A stretch of DNA of 14,932 bases, taken from positions 1 through 14,932 of the forward strand of contig JBLHOT010000090.1 in the NCBI GenBank assembly GCA_047623945.1. The letters are read 5' to 3'. Positions within the stretch are counted from its first letter, which is position 1, and each line of letters begins with the position of its first letter. Source of the stretch: Arcticibacterium sp047623945 (GTDB lineage Bacteria; Bacteroidota; Bacteroidia; Cytophagales; Spirosomataceae). The translations under genes were made by a program, and so were the position numbers. The notes under the pieces were generated by a model. The model had not been told where the DNA came from, made no database searches, and was given only the letters and a program-made list of their open reading frames with translations. Below, piece after piece: positions 1-7,248 of this stretch.

Positions 1-829
1 TGGCCTCCGTCCAAAGGGTGTACAAAACTTTTTTGTCGCTTGAAGTTAATGGCATGCCATCTTCGCTTTTTAGAAATTTCCGTTTGAAAGTTCTGACAAC
101 AGCCGTCGTATCTTTGATGTCGTAGCCTATCATTTTTAAGGCAAATAGTGGTTTGAAGTCCACAGGCATTTGCAGATCAGTTGTATCTGAATACCACATT
201 CCAAAACCTAGATTAGAAAGACGTTGCCAGTCGAACGTTACATTCGGATCGTTTTTTCTAGTAGGGGCTATGTCAGCATGGCCGATAAAGTTTTCTTGAG
301 GAATTCTGTAAGCAGTCTTTAAGTGTGTCAAAAGTTTTTCTAAAGAAAGCATCTGGTCTTCTGTGAATGTTTCTGTCCCGTTATTGTCAATTTCTATACC
401 GATGCTTGACGAATTGATGTCAGAATTGTTTCCCCATTTTCCTGTGCCCGCATGCCATGCTCTGAGGTAATCATGCAGCATGTGATGCACCGTTCCGTCT
501 TCACAAATTACATAATGAGCACTTACGCTTTTACTGGGCTTCGTAAAGGTTTGTAATGTTTGGGCACAATTGTTTTGAGCCGTATGATGAATAATGACCA
601 TGTTTGGTCTTCGTAAACTGAAATTAGTAGTGCCAACCCATTTTGGTGGTGTTGCCCAGTCAAGGGTATCTTTAATAGTCTTTTGTGAAATGATCTTCCC
701 GTAGGCTTTAGCTTGTTTTTTATAAGATTTGTTAGTTACTCGATAAAGGTTTGGCTGGCAAGCATAAAATAAAAAAGCAACTATTAAAGAGGCAATGATG
801 GGGACTAACTTTTTCGATACAGCATTCAT
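1..829 (-). CDS. N-acetylmuramoyl-L-alanine amidase (amidase_2/AmiD type), lipoprotein, C-terminus cut by window edge
   Basis: Reading the minus strand from the ATG at 827-829 gives an open frame of 276 codons that runs off the window. It should cleave the amide bond between N-acetylmuramic acid and the peptide stem of murein, at the periplasmic face. The N-terminus has a basic stretch, a hydrophobic helix (residues 8-22) and a cysteine at 24 in a loose lipobox (FYAC), so it is probably a lipoprotein. The amidase_2 core shows VIIHHTA (H81/H82), SIGIEID (E146) and GHADIAPTRKNDP (H184, K192, D194). The H-to-D spacing of ten residues matches E. coli AmiD as I recall it (H151/D161), so the zinc site looks intact. 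Residues from about 233 (GYDIKDTTAVVRTFKRKF) resemble the AmiD C-terminal peptidoglycan-binding-like domain. It diverges from the copper cluster and is probably unrelated to it. Confidence 0.9.
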   Translation of the reverse strand, partial: MNAVSKKLVPIIASLIVAFLFYACQPNLYRVTNKSYKKQAKAYGKIISQKTIKDTLDWATPPKWVGTTNFSLRRPNMVIIHHTAQNNCAQTLQTFTKPSKSVSAHYVICEDGTVHHMLHDYLRAWHAGTGKWGNNSDINSSSIGIEIDNNGTETFTEDQMLSLEKLLTHLKTAYRIPQENFIGHADIAPTRKNDPNVTFDWQRLSNLGFGMWYSDTTDLQMPVDFKPLFALKMIGYDIKDTTAVVRTFKRKFLKSEDGMPLTSSDKKVLYTLWTEA

Positions 830-935
830 AAAGGAACTTTAAGGCGATACAATTTGCTATGCAAGTTCACCAATAAGCATGAGAATTCGAAAATTATTCA
901 TCATTGATAATTCTACTTTTATTGAGGCCATAAAG

Positions 936-948
936 TTTGTCTGACAAA
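936..948. repeat. Perfect 13-bp palindrome in the divergent intergenic region
   Basis: TTTGTCTGACAAA is a perfect inverted repeat (6+1+6) lying between the amidase start (829) and the HYC_CC_PP start (1029). It sits about 70 bases upstream of the putative -7 element, so it could be an operator for either gene. A second short inverted repeat, AATAAT-gcca-ATTATT at 993-1008, lies just upstream of the promoter. In AT-rich DNA both could be chance. Nothing else coding is seen in 830-1028. Confidence 0.3.
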
Positions 949-1015
949 AAAGACGGTAAAAGAATTATGTAAGAGATAGAGTTAATTATGCAAATAATGC
1001 CAATTATTATTATTA

Positions 1016-1023
1016 TATATTTG
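1016..1023 (+). promoter_or_regulatory. Putative Bacteroidota -7 promoter element for the cus cluster
   Basis: TATATTTG matches the Bacteroidota housekeeping -7 consensus TAnnTTTG at every defined position. No good -33 TTG/TTTG box is visible at the usual distance upstream (about 990-998 reads GCAAATAAT), so the promoter may need an activator. The element ends five bases before the GTG start at 1029, which would put transcription start at or beside the start codon. Confidence 0.5.
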
Positions 1024-1028
1024 TACTA

Positions 1029-1451
1029 GTGAAAAAGACAATCTCCATAGCACTTGCCTCGCTGATTTTGTTCAGCAATATGGGTTTTACCATTGCCACC
1101 CACTATTGTGGTGGTCATGCGGTGAAGTCTGAAGTAAGTTTTGGAGTACATCATTTAGACTGTGGAATGCCAACAATGGATGGGCAAGAAACCTTGGTCT
1201 CCAATGATGGTCAAGAATTCTTTACTGAAGATTGTTGTGATAACCTGGTTTATCAGCTTGATATACAGGACGACTATCAGTCGAACGTAGAACGAGTCAC
1301 TCTAAATCCTGATTTTAGCATTGCGTTTGTTTACGCTTTCTTTTCTAATTATTTCCCATTTTTAGAAAGACATAAACGTTACACCAATTATACCCCTCCT
1401 CCTCTAATAAAACAAGATGTTCAGATCTTGTTTCAGTCTTTCCTTATTTAA
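1029..1451 (+). CDS. HYC_CC_PP family protein, small exported Cys/His protein at the head of the efflux cluster
   Basis: A 140-aa protein starting at GTG. It has a Sec-like signal (MKK then a hydrophobic stretch to about residue 23) followed by THYCGG (H25, Y26, C27), an HHLDCGM segment (H41, H42, C45, M47), EDCCDN (C69, C70), a hydrophobic stretch near 97-113, and TPPPL (P123-P125) close to the C-terminus. The ordered HYC, CC and PP motifs are those of the Bacteroidota family NCBI calls HYC_CC_PP, whose function is unknown to me. The Cys/His/Met content and its place directly before cusA suggest a periplasmic copper-binding or sensing role; that is inference. No in-frame ATG exists upstream, and the first internal Met (M18) would destroy the signal, so GTG is the best start. 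A 103-base gap precedes cusA. Confidence 0.85.
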   Translation: MKKTISIALASLILFSNMGFTIATHYCGGHAVKSEVSFGVHHLDCGMPTMDGQETLVSNDGQEFFTEDCCDNLVYQLDIQDDYQSNVERVTLNPDFSIAFVYAFFSNYFPFLERHKRYTNYTPPPLIKQDVQILFQSFLI

Positions 1452-1554
1452 TACACTATCATAGAATAGGTCTGTAATCTCATTTATATCAGACTGTAAG
1501 GCATAGCGATGTCTTAGATCATTAATTTCTTAATGTTCCTGTTTTTCTATTGAT

Positions 1555-4500
1555 ATGTTAAATAAAATAATCCGATACTTTCTTTACAATAAACTGGTTA
1601 CCCTTTTATTTCTAGCTCTTATAGTAGGCTGGGGAATTATAACGGCACCTTTCGGTTGGCAAACGGGCTTTCTTCCTTCTGACCCTGTGCCAGTAGATGC
1701 CATACCCGATATTGGCGAAAACCAGCAGATTGTTTTCACCCAATGGATGGGTCGTTCTCCTCAAGATATTGAAGACCAAATTACCTACCCACTTACCACT
1801 TCATTATTAGGGATTTCAGGAGTTAAGTCCATTAGAAGTTCATCAATTTTCGGCGTATCTAGTATCTATATTATTTTCAATGAGGACATTGAATTTTATT
1901 GGTCTCGTTCAAGAATTTTAGAGAAGCTTAATTCTTTACCTACAAACCTTTTACCTGAAGGAGTACAGCCTGCTCTTGGCCCTGACGCTACGGCATTAGG
2001 TCAAGTATATTGGTATACAATAGAAGGCCGTAACAAAGCGGGCAACCCTACCGGAGGCTGGGATTTGCACGAAATTCGCTCCGTTCAAGATTTCTATGTT
2101 AAATATGGACTGAATGCCGTTTCAGGAGTATCTGAAGTGGCCTCTATTGGAGGATACATACAAGAATACCAGATTGATGTAAACCCTGATGCCATGAGGG
2201 CTTATGGCATTCCCTTACATAAGGTGATGCTAGCTGTTAAAGAGTCTAACCGAGATGTAGGAGCTAAAACCATAGAAATAAATAAGGCCGAATATTTAGT
2301 AAGAGGCTTGGGCTACATACGGTCTGTAGAGGATTTAGAAAAGGCTGTGGTTGGGGTCAATCAAAATGTTCCTATTCGAGTTAAAGACATTGGTGTGGTA
2401 ACCTTAGGGCCTGCCACCCGAAGAGGGCTATTAGACAAAGATGGAGCCGAAGTGGTGGGCGGTGTGGTGGTAGCCAAATACGGCTCCAATCCGCTGGAAG
2501 TAATAAATTCAGTAAAAGATAAAATCAAAGAGATTTCCAGTGGTTTGCCAAAGAAAACCCTGGCAAATGGCGTAGAAAGCCAACTGACCTTGGTTCCTTT
2601 TTATGATAGGTCGCAGCTCATTCAGGAGACTCTAGGTACTTTAGAAGAAGCTCTTTCTCTAGAAATTCTAATCAGCCTATTGGTGGTTATCGTAATGGTC
2701 TTAAACCTGAGAGCATCTATTTTAATTTCTAGTTTACTTCCTATAGCAATTTTGATGGTTTTCATTGCTATGCGATATTTCCATGTTGACGCTAACATTG
2801 TGGCTCTTTCAGGTATTGCCATTGCCATTGGTACGATGGTGGATCTGGGTATAGTGCTGTCAGAAAATGTGCTAAAAAAGATAGAAGAGGCCCCTCCATC
2901 TCAATCGTTAATAGAAACGGTTTATATAGGAGCTGCGGAGGTAAGTTCTGCCATTCTTACGGCCGTAGCCACCACTGTTGTAAGTTTCATCCCAGTATTT
3001 ACTTTACAGGCAGCAGAGGGTAAACTTTTCGCACCGCTGGCATTCACTAAAACCTTTGCTTTAATAGCGGCATTAATAGTAGCCTTATTGCTTTTACCAA
3101 GCTTTGCACATTGGTTTTTTGGTTTCAAAATCAAAAATGAGAGAGTAAAAAAATATGGAAGCTTTGCTTTAATTCTTATTGGCTTAGTCACGCTCACTAT
3201 GGGCTATCTTTTACCAGGTAGCATTTTGTTTCTGTTCGGTCTCATTGGTTCCTTAAAAATTTACCTTGATTCTAATACAAAGACTCTTCCTAATATCCCT
3301 GCCTTCATTTTAAAGCACGGAGAGCTTATTGTCTCCCTTATAGCGGTGGTATGGCTTTTAGCTAAATATTGGTTACCCCTCGGTGCTTCCACACCTCTGT
3401 TCACTAATTTTATTTTTGTTGCTATCATCGTTGGTGTCATAATTGGCGTTTTCCTTCTTTTAGAGCATTATTATACCCGGATTTTGAGTTGGTGTCTAGA
3501 GCATAAAGCCAGCTTTCTTTTGATTCCCTCATTTCTAATAGTCCTTGCGGCAAACATTTGGCTGGGCTTCAATTCTATTTTTGGATTTGTAGCGATAGGT
3601 TTTGACAAAGTAGATGTCAATATTCGAAGTACTGCCCTTTGGTCGGGCATGTCAGATACCTTTCCTGGTATGGGAAAAGAATTTATGCCCTCACTAAATG
3701 AGGGAAGCTTTCTGCTCATGCCTACCTCAATGCCTCATGCCGGTGTAGAACAAAACAAGCAAGTGGTTCAGCAATTAGACATGCTGTTGGCCAATATTCC
3801 AGAAGTGGCTCTGGCGGTTGGGAAAATGGGTAGAGCAGAGACGGCATTAGACCCTGCACCCATTTCTATGTATGAGAACATCATCAATTATAAGCCGGAA
3901 TATGCAGTAAATATTAAAGGGCATAGGCAACGATTCATGGTGGATGACAATAATTATTTTATTACTGTAGGCAGTGATACCATATCTAATCAAGACGCAA
4001 TTCTTAATGGTATTAGTGCAGCAGACTTAATTACAGATTCGGATGGAGAATACTTCAGAAACTGGCGTAAAGAAATTAAGGATAGTGACGATATATGGAA
4101 TGAGATTGTAAGGGTAACAAAAATCCCAGGAGTTACTTCGGCACCTAAATTACAGCCTATTGAGACTCGTCTAGTTATGCTTCAGACGGGTATGAGAGCA
4201 CCGATGGGAATTAAGGTATATGGACCCGATTTGAAAACTATTGAGGACTTCGGGATGGAATTGGAAGTCCTCCTCAAAGAAGTGCCTTCTGTAAAACAAG
4301 AAGCCGTTTTTGCCGATCGTATTGTCGGTAAACCCTACATACATCTGAATATAAACAGAGATGCCATTGCCAGATATGGCTTGACTGTGGAAGACGTACA
4401 AAAAACCATAGAAACAGCCATTGGTGGCATGCAAATCACTTCTACCGTAGAAGGAAGAGAACGATTTCCTGTTCGGATTCGCTATCCAAGAGAACTCAGA

Positions 4501-5379
4501 GACGACCCAAGCAGCCTTAAAAAAATCTATATCCCTACACCTACGGGAGTTCAAGTACCTTTAGGAGATTTGGTTGATATCGAATATGTAAAAGGAGCTC
4601 AAATGATAAAAAGTGAAAATACATTTTTGGTGGGTTATGTACTACTTGATAAGAAGGAAGGTTTTGCCGAAGTAGATGTAGTAGAAGCCGCTCAGGCACA
4701 TATTCAGAGCAAAATTGAGAATGGAGAACTGGTGGTTCCATCGGGTATCAGTTACAAGTTCTCAGGGAGTTACGAGAATCAAATTCGTGCCGAAAAAAGG
4801 CTCGCCATCATTGTTCCTTTAGTATTGGGAATCGTTTTTCTGATATTATACTTTCAGTTTAATTCGGTTTCTACCTCTTTAATGGTTTTTACGGGTATTT
4901 CTGTAGCCTTTAGTGGTGGTTTTATTATGCTCTGGCTTTGGGGCCAAAGCTGGTTTATGAATTTCGGTTTTTTTGGGACCAATATGCACGACCTATTTCA
5001 AATGCATACGGTAAACCTAAGTGTGGCCGTTTGGGTCGGTTTTATTGCCCTATTTGGGATTGCTACGGATGACGCCGTACTTATGGGAACCTATCTTACG
5101 CAGAGTTTTAAAGAAAATAAGTATAGCAATTTAAAAGAACTTCGTCAGGCGGTGGTAATAGGTGGACACAGAAGAATAAAAGCCTGTACCATGACCACCA
5201 CAACCACCATCATAGCCCTGCTTCCAATTTTCACTTCCACAGGCAAAGGAGCCGATATTATGTTACCGATGGCTATTCCGGCATTTGGTGGAATGATAAT
5301 CGACATCACTTCTTATTTCATACTACCTGTGCTTTTCTCTATTAGAGAGGAAAGAAAACTAAAAAAACTAAACGCATGA
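1555..5379 (+). CDS. cusA: CusA/CzcA-family heavy-metal RND efflux pump, probable Cu+/Ag+ specificity, enlarged form
   Basis: Inner-membrane proton-driven pump of a CusCBA-type system, 1274 aa against about 1047 for E. coli CusA. The proton-relay helix shows GTMVDLGIVLSENV (D430, equivalent to E. coli D405), and a second acidic membrane site lies at GIATDDAVLM (D1172/D1173). Equivalents of the three E. coli copper-binding methionines (M573, M623, M672) are present: M722 in SFLLMPTSMP, M772 in PISMYENI and M875 in RLVMLQTGM. This favours Cu+/Ag+ over Zn/Co/Cd. The extra length is mainly a membrane insert at about 525-636 with three or four added helices, about 30 residues before GKEFMP (707-712), about 54 residues between M772 and M875, and a Met/His-rich loop at about 1130-1151. 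The stop overlaps the next start by four bases (ATGA), so cusA and the channel gene are translationally coupled. The adaptor cusB lies about 5.7 kb downstream. Confidence 0.93.
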   Translation: MLNKIIRYFLYNKLVTLLFLALIVGWGIITAPFGWQTGFLPSDPVPVDAIPDIGENQQIVFTQWMGRSPQDIEDQITYPLTTSLLGISGVKSIRSSSIFGVSSIYIIFNEDIEFYWSRSRILEKLNSLPTNLLPEGVQPALGPDATALGQVYWYTIEGRNKAGNPTGGWDLHEIRSVQDFYVKYGLNAVSGVSEVASIGGYIQEYQIDVNPDAMRAYGIPLHKVMLAVKESNRDVGAKTIEINKAEYLVRGLGYIRSVEDLEKAVVGVNQNVPIRVKDIGVVTLGPATRRGLLDKDGAEVVGGVVVAKYGSNPLEVINSVKDKIKEISSGLPKKTLANGVESQLTLVPFYDRSQLIQETLGTLEEALSLEILISLLVVIVMVLNLRASILISSLLPIAILMVFIAMRYFHVDANIVALSGIAIAIGTMVDLGIVLSENVLKKIEEAPPSQSLIETVYIGAAEVSSAILTAVATTVVSFIPVFTLQAAEGKLFAPLAFTKTFALIAALIVALLLLPSFAHWFFGFKIKNERVKKYGSFALILIGLVTLTMGYLLPGSILFLFGLIGSLKIYLDSNTKTLPNIPAFILKHGELIVSLIAVVWLLAKYWLPLGASTPLFTNFIFVAIIVGVIIGVFLLLEHYYTRILSWCLEHKASFLLIPSFLIVLAANIWLGFNSIFGFVAIGFDKVDVNIRSTALWSGMSDTFPGMGKEFMPSLNEGSFLLMPTSMPHAGVEQNKQVVQQLDMLLANIPEVALAVGKMGRAETALDPAPISMYENIINYKPEYAVNIKGHRQRFMVDDNNYFITVGSDTISNQDAILNGISAADLITDSDGEYFRNWRKEIKDSDDIWNEIVRVTKIPGVTSAPKLQPIETRLVMLQTGMRAPMGIKVYGPDLKTIEDFGMELEVLLKEVPSVKQEAVFADRIVGKPYIHLNINRDAIARYGLTVEDVQKTIETAIGGMQITSTVEGRERFPVRIRYPRELRDDPSSLKKIYIPTPTGVQVPLGDLVDIEYVKGAQMIKSENTFLVGYVLLDKKEGFAEVDVVEAAQAHIQSKIENGELVVPSGISYKFSGSYENQIRAEKRLAIIVPLVLGIVFLILYFQFNSVSTSLMVFTGISVAFSGGFIMLWLWGQSWFMNFGFFGTNMHDLFQMHTVNLSVAVWVGFIALFGIATDDAVLMGTYLTQSFKENKYSNLKELRQAVVIGGHRRIKACTMTTTTTIIALLPIFTSTGKGADIMLPMAIPAFGGMIIDITSYFILPVLFSIREERKLKKLNA

Positions 5380-6614
5380 TGAAGTCTATCATCCATATTC
5401 TATTCTTCGTTTCTGTATCCATATGCAGCCAAGGTCAGGCCTTGGAGGCCTATCTTAAACAGGCTGCGGAGAATAATCCGGACATTAAAGCAGGTTACAA
5501 CGAATTTAATGCGGCACTTCAAAAAATACCACAAGTAAATACCCTACCAGACCCAACGGTGTCTTTTGGTGTCTTTGTGAGTCCTATTGAAACTAGAGTG
5601 GGTGCCCAAAGGGCTAAAGTTTCTCTTAGCCAAATGTTTCCTTGGTTTGGCACTTTACCAGCGAGAGAAGACGCCGCTAGCCTAATGGCTCAGGCGAAGT
5701 TTAAGGAAATAGCTGTGGCAAAGAATGAATTATTTCTAAATGTAAAACAGGCCTATTTCCCGATCTATGAAATCAGAGAACACATCAGAATCAACAATGA
5801 AAATCTAAATATACTCGATACTTATAAGCAGCTGAGCACCATAAAATATGCCAATGGAAAGGTACCTCTTACCAATATTCTAAGGGTAGATATTATGGTG
5901 GAAAACTTGAAAACAGATATTAAAATACTTAATGAAAGTCTTCACCCGTTTTACATTTCATTCAACAGGCTCTTAAATAGAAATGACACCTTAATGGTTA
6001 TTATTGAAAATCCCTTGCTTCTCCAAATAAAGGAGGATTCTAAAGATGAAACAGAAGGTTTCATAAAGACCAATCCCTCCCTTCAACTAATTGATACCAA
6101 AATAGAAGCAGAGTTAGCTAATGAGAAATTAGCCAAACTAAAATCCAAACCAAATTTCGGTGTGGGTCTGGATTACGCCATGATTTCCAAAAGAAAGGGT
6201 ATTGAAATGGCTCAGAATGGCAAAGACGCTTTAATGCCTATGGTTACGCTAAGTCTACCGATTTTCAAAAAGAAGAATGAAGCTTTTGTGAAAGAATCAC
6301 AGCTTATTCAATTAGCACTCTCTGAAAAGAAACAGGGTATGGAAAATAAACTTTGGAGTATCTATGCTACAGCCTCTTTTGAGGTGGATAAGGCTAAAGA
6401 ACTTTATCAGCATTATCAAAATCAAATAGATAAAAATAATCAGATCTTGAACCTGCTTTACACGGCTTATGCCAATTCAGGAAGAGATTTTGAAGAGGTG
6501 CTCAGGGTGCAACAAGAAACACTAAAATACGAAATGGCTAAGGCCACAGCCACCAAAAAGTATCATTTGGGATTGGCCAAAGTTGATTTTATAACAGCAA
6601 AAAAACTCTTTTAA
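5376..6614 (+). CDS. cusC: TolC-family outer-membrane channel (CusC-like)
   Basis: A 412-aa TolC-family protein with a signal peptide (MMKSIIHILFFVSVS, cleavage probably near SQGQA, residues 18-22) and two long helical, charge-rich repeats. The first repeat has the LPDPTVSFGV segment followed by LSQMFPWFGTLPAREDAA; the second contains PNFGVGLDYAM and MPMVTLSLPIFKKK. These are the paired strand/coil features of outer-membrane efflux proteins. It should form the exit duct for CusA. Its start overlaps the cusA stop by four bases. Two adjacent ATGs (5376 and 5379) are possible starts; the first gives the overlap. C17 is near the end of the signal, but the residues before it (VSI) are a poor lipobox, so ordinary Sec export is more likely. 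CusC is assigned from context. Confidence 0.88.
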   Translation: MMKSIIHILFFVSVSICSQGQALEAYLKQAAENNPDIKAGYNEFNAALQKIPQVNTLPDPTVSFGVFVSPIETRVGAQRAKVSLSQMFPWFGTLPAREDAASLMAQAKFKEIAVAKNELFLNVKQAYFPIYEIREHIRINNENLNILDTYKQLSTIKYANGKVPLTNILRVDIMVENLKTDIKILNESLHPFYISFNRLLNRNDTLMVIIENPLLLQIKEDSKDETEGFIKTNPSLQLIDTKIEAELANEKLAKLKSKPNFGVGLDYAMISKRKGIEMAQNGKDALMPMVTLSLPIFKKKNEAFVKESQLIQLALSEKKQGMENKLWSIYATASFEVDKAKELYQHYQNQIDKNNQILNLLYTAYANSGRDFEEVLRVQQETLKYEMAKATATKKYHLGLAKVDFITAKKLF

Positions 6615-6638
6615 TTAAATAACAAATCAAATTCAAAA

Positions 6639-6929
6639 ATGAAAAAAACAATTTTAACTATCACGTTGTCAGCTGGTTTCTTATTCTCCTCAGCGTTTAT
6701 CCTTACCTCTTGTGGAAGTACGGAAAACAAAGAAGAAACTCACGAACATATGGAAGGCGAAGAACATAGCGACATGAATCATGATGACATAGATCATGAA
6801 GGAATGGAAATGGCAGAAGCCACGTATGCTTGCCCTATGCACCCTGAAATAACAGGTGCCGAAGGAGACAAGTGTTCTATTTGTAAAATGGATTTGAAGG
6901 CAACAGATAATAGTATGAAAAATGATTGA
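6639..6929 (+). CDS. Small lipoprotein with His/Met/acid-rich linker and one heavy-metal-binding domain
   Basis: A 96-aa protein with a lipoprotein signal (MKK, hydrophobic segment, lipobox LTSC with C25). A linker at about 31-60 is full of His, Met, Glu and Asp (HEHMEGEEHSDMNHDD and onward), followed by one heavy-metal-binding domain at 63-86: C65-P-M67-H68-P69, then C79-S-I-C82-K-M84. The usual Gly of the CxxCGM motif is Lys here (CSICKM). The same domain occurs in CopA (twice) and CusB (once) in this window. It is likely a periplasmic copper/silver chaperone or buffer for the adjacent pump, comparable in role to CusF though unrelated in fold; this role is inferred. It starts 24 bases after the channel gene and is followed by a strong terminator, so it is probably the last gene of the first transcript. 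Confidence 0.85.
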   Translation: MKKTILTITLSAGFLFSSAFILTSCGSTENKEETHEHMEGEEHSDMNHDDIDHEGMEMAEATYACPMHPEITGAEGDKCSICKMDLKATDNSMKND

Positions 6930-6938
6930 TTAGTAATT

Positions 6939-6973
6939 ATAAGGGTATAATGAATGTTGTACCCTTATTTTTT
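6939..6973 (+). terminator. Strong rho-independent terminator inside the copper cluster
   Basis: A perfect 9-bp stem, ATAAGGGTA (6939-6947) with TACCCTTAT (6960-6968), can extend inward by further A-U and G-U pairs to a four-base loop. The stem ends in a run of six T (6968-6973). It lies ten bases past the lipoprotein stop (6929) and should end the transcript carrying the HYC_CC_PP gene, cusA, cusC and the lipoprotein gene. Confidence 0.85.
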
Positions 6974-6994
6974 AAAATGAAACTTTTATAACAA

Positions 6995-7216
6995 ATGAAA
7001 CGAATACAAGAACTCAGCAAAGAGATTAATGAACTGACACTAAAAATAGAGCAGGAATATCCCGAACTATATCAATTCTTAGATGAAAATCCGGCAACAA
7101 TCCCCTGTTGCGAACATCCAGTGTTAAATACTAAAACATTTTCTGATTGGCTTGACAGTTTGAAAGAATTACTACATCATCACATCCAAAATTACAAACC
7201 TTCAGGAAAGAAATAG
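6995..7216 (+). CDS. Conserved-looking 73-aa cytoplasmic protein of unknown function
   Basis: Unnamed; I recall similar short Bacteroidota proteins but no assigned function. It has no signal peptide or membrane segment. The first half is an amphipathic, charged helix (KRIQELSKEINELTLKIEQE). The middle has TIPCCEHPVL (two adjacent Cys at about 38-39, then Glu-His-Pro), and a second helix ends in LLHHHIQNY (three consecutive His). The Cys pair and His cluster could bind a metal, which fits the neighbourhood but is not proven. The start lies only 21 bases after the T-tract of the upstream terminator, in an A/T-rich leader (ATAACAAATG) that closely resembles the one before the next gene. The next gene starts 32 bases downstream, so the two are probably co-transcribed. 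Clean helical composition supports a real gene. Confidence 0.75.
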   Translation: MKRIQELSKEINELTLKIEQEYPELYQFLDENPATIPCCEHPVLNTKTFSDWLDSLKELLHHHIQNYKPSGKK

Positions 7217-7248
7217 TGAATAAATGGAGTAGATAGAAAACATAACAA

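Noticed and set aside
988..1029. ATG at 988 as an upstream start for the HYC_CC_PP gene
   Set aside because: It is in another frame and reaches TAG at 1027-1029 after 13 codons, so it cannot start the HYC_CC_PP gene.
1470..1494. GTCTG/CAGAC inverted repeat between the HYC_CC_PP gene and cusA
   Set aside because: A five-base stem with a 15-base loop and no T-run is within chance expectation.
2622..4741. Several open frames of 66-127 codons on the minus strand across cusA
   Set aside because: They lie entirely inside the clearly coding cusA frame, have low-complexity translations with no recognisable domains, and no promoter or leader.
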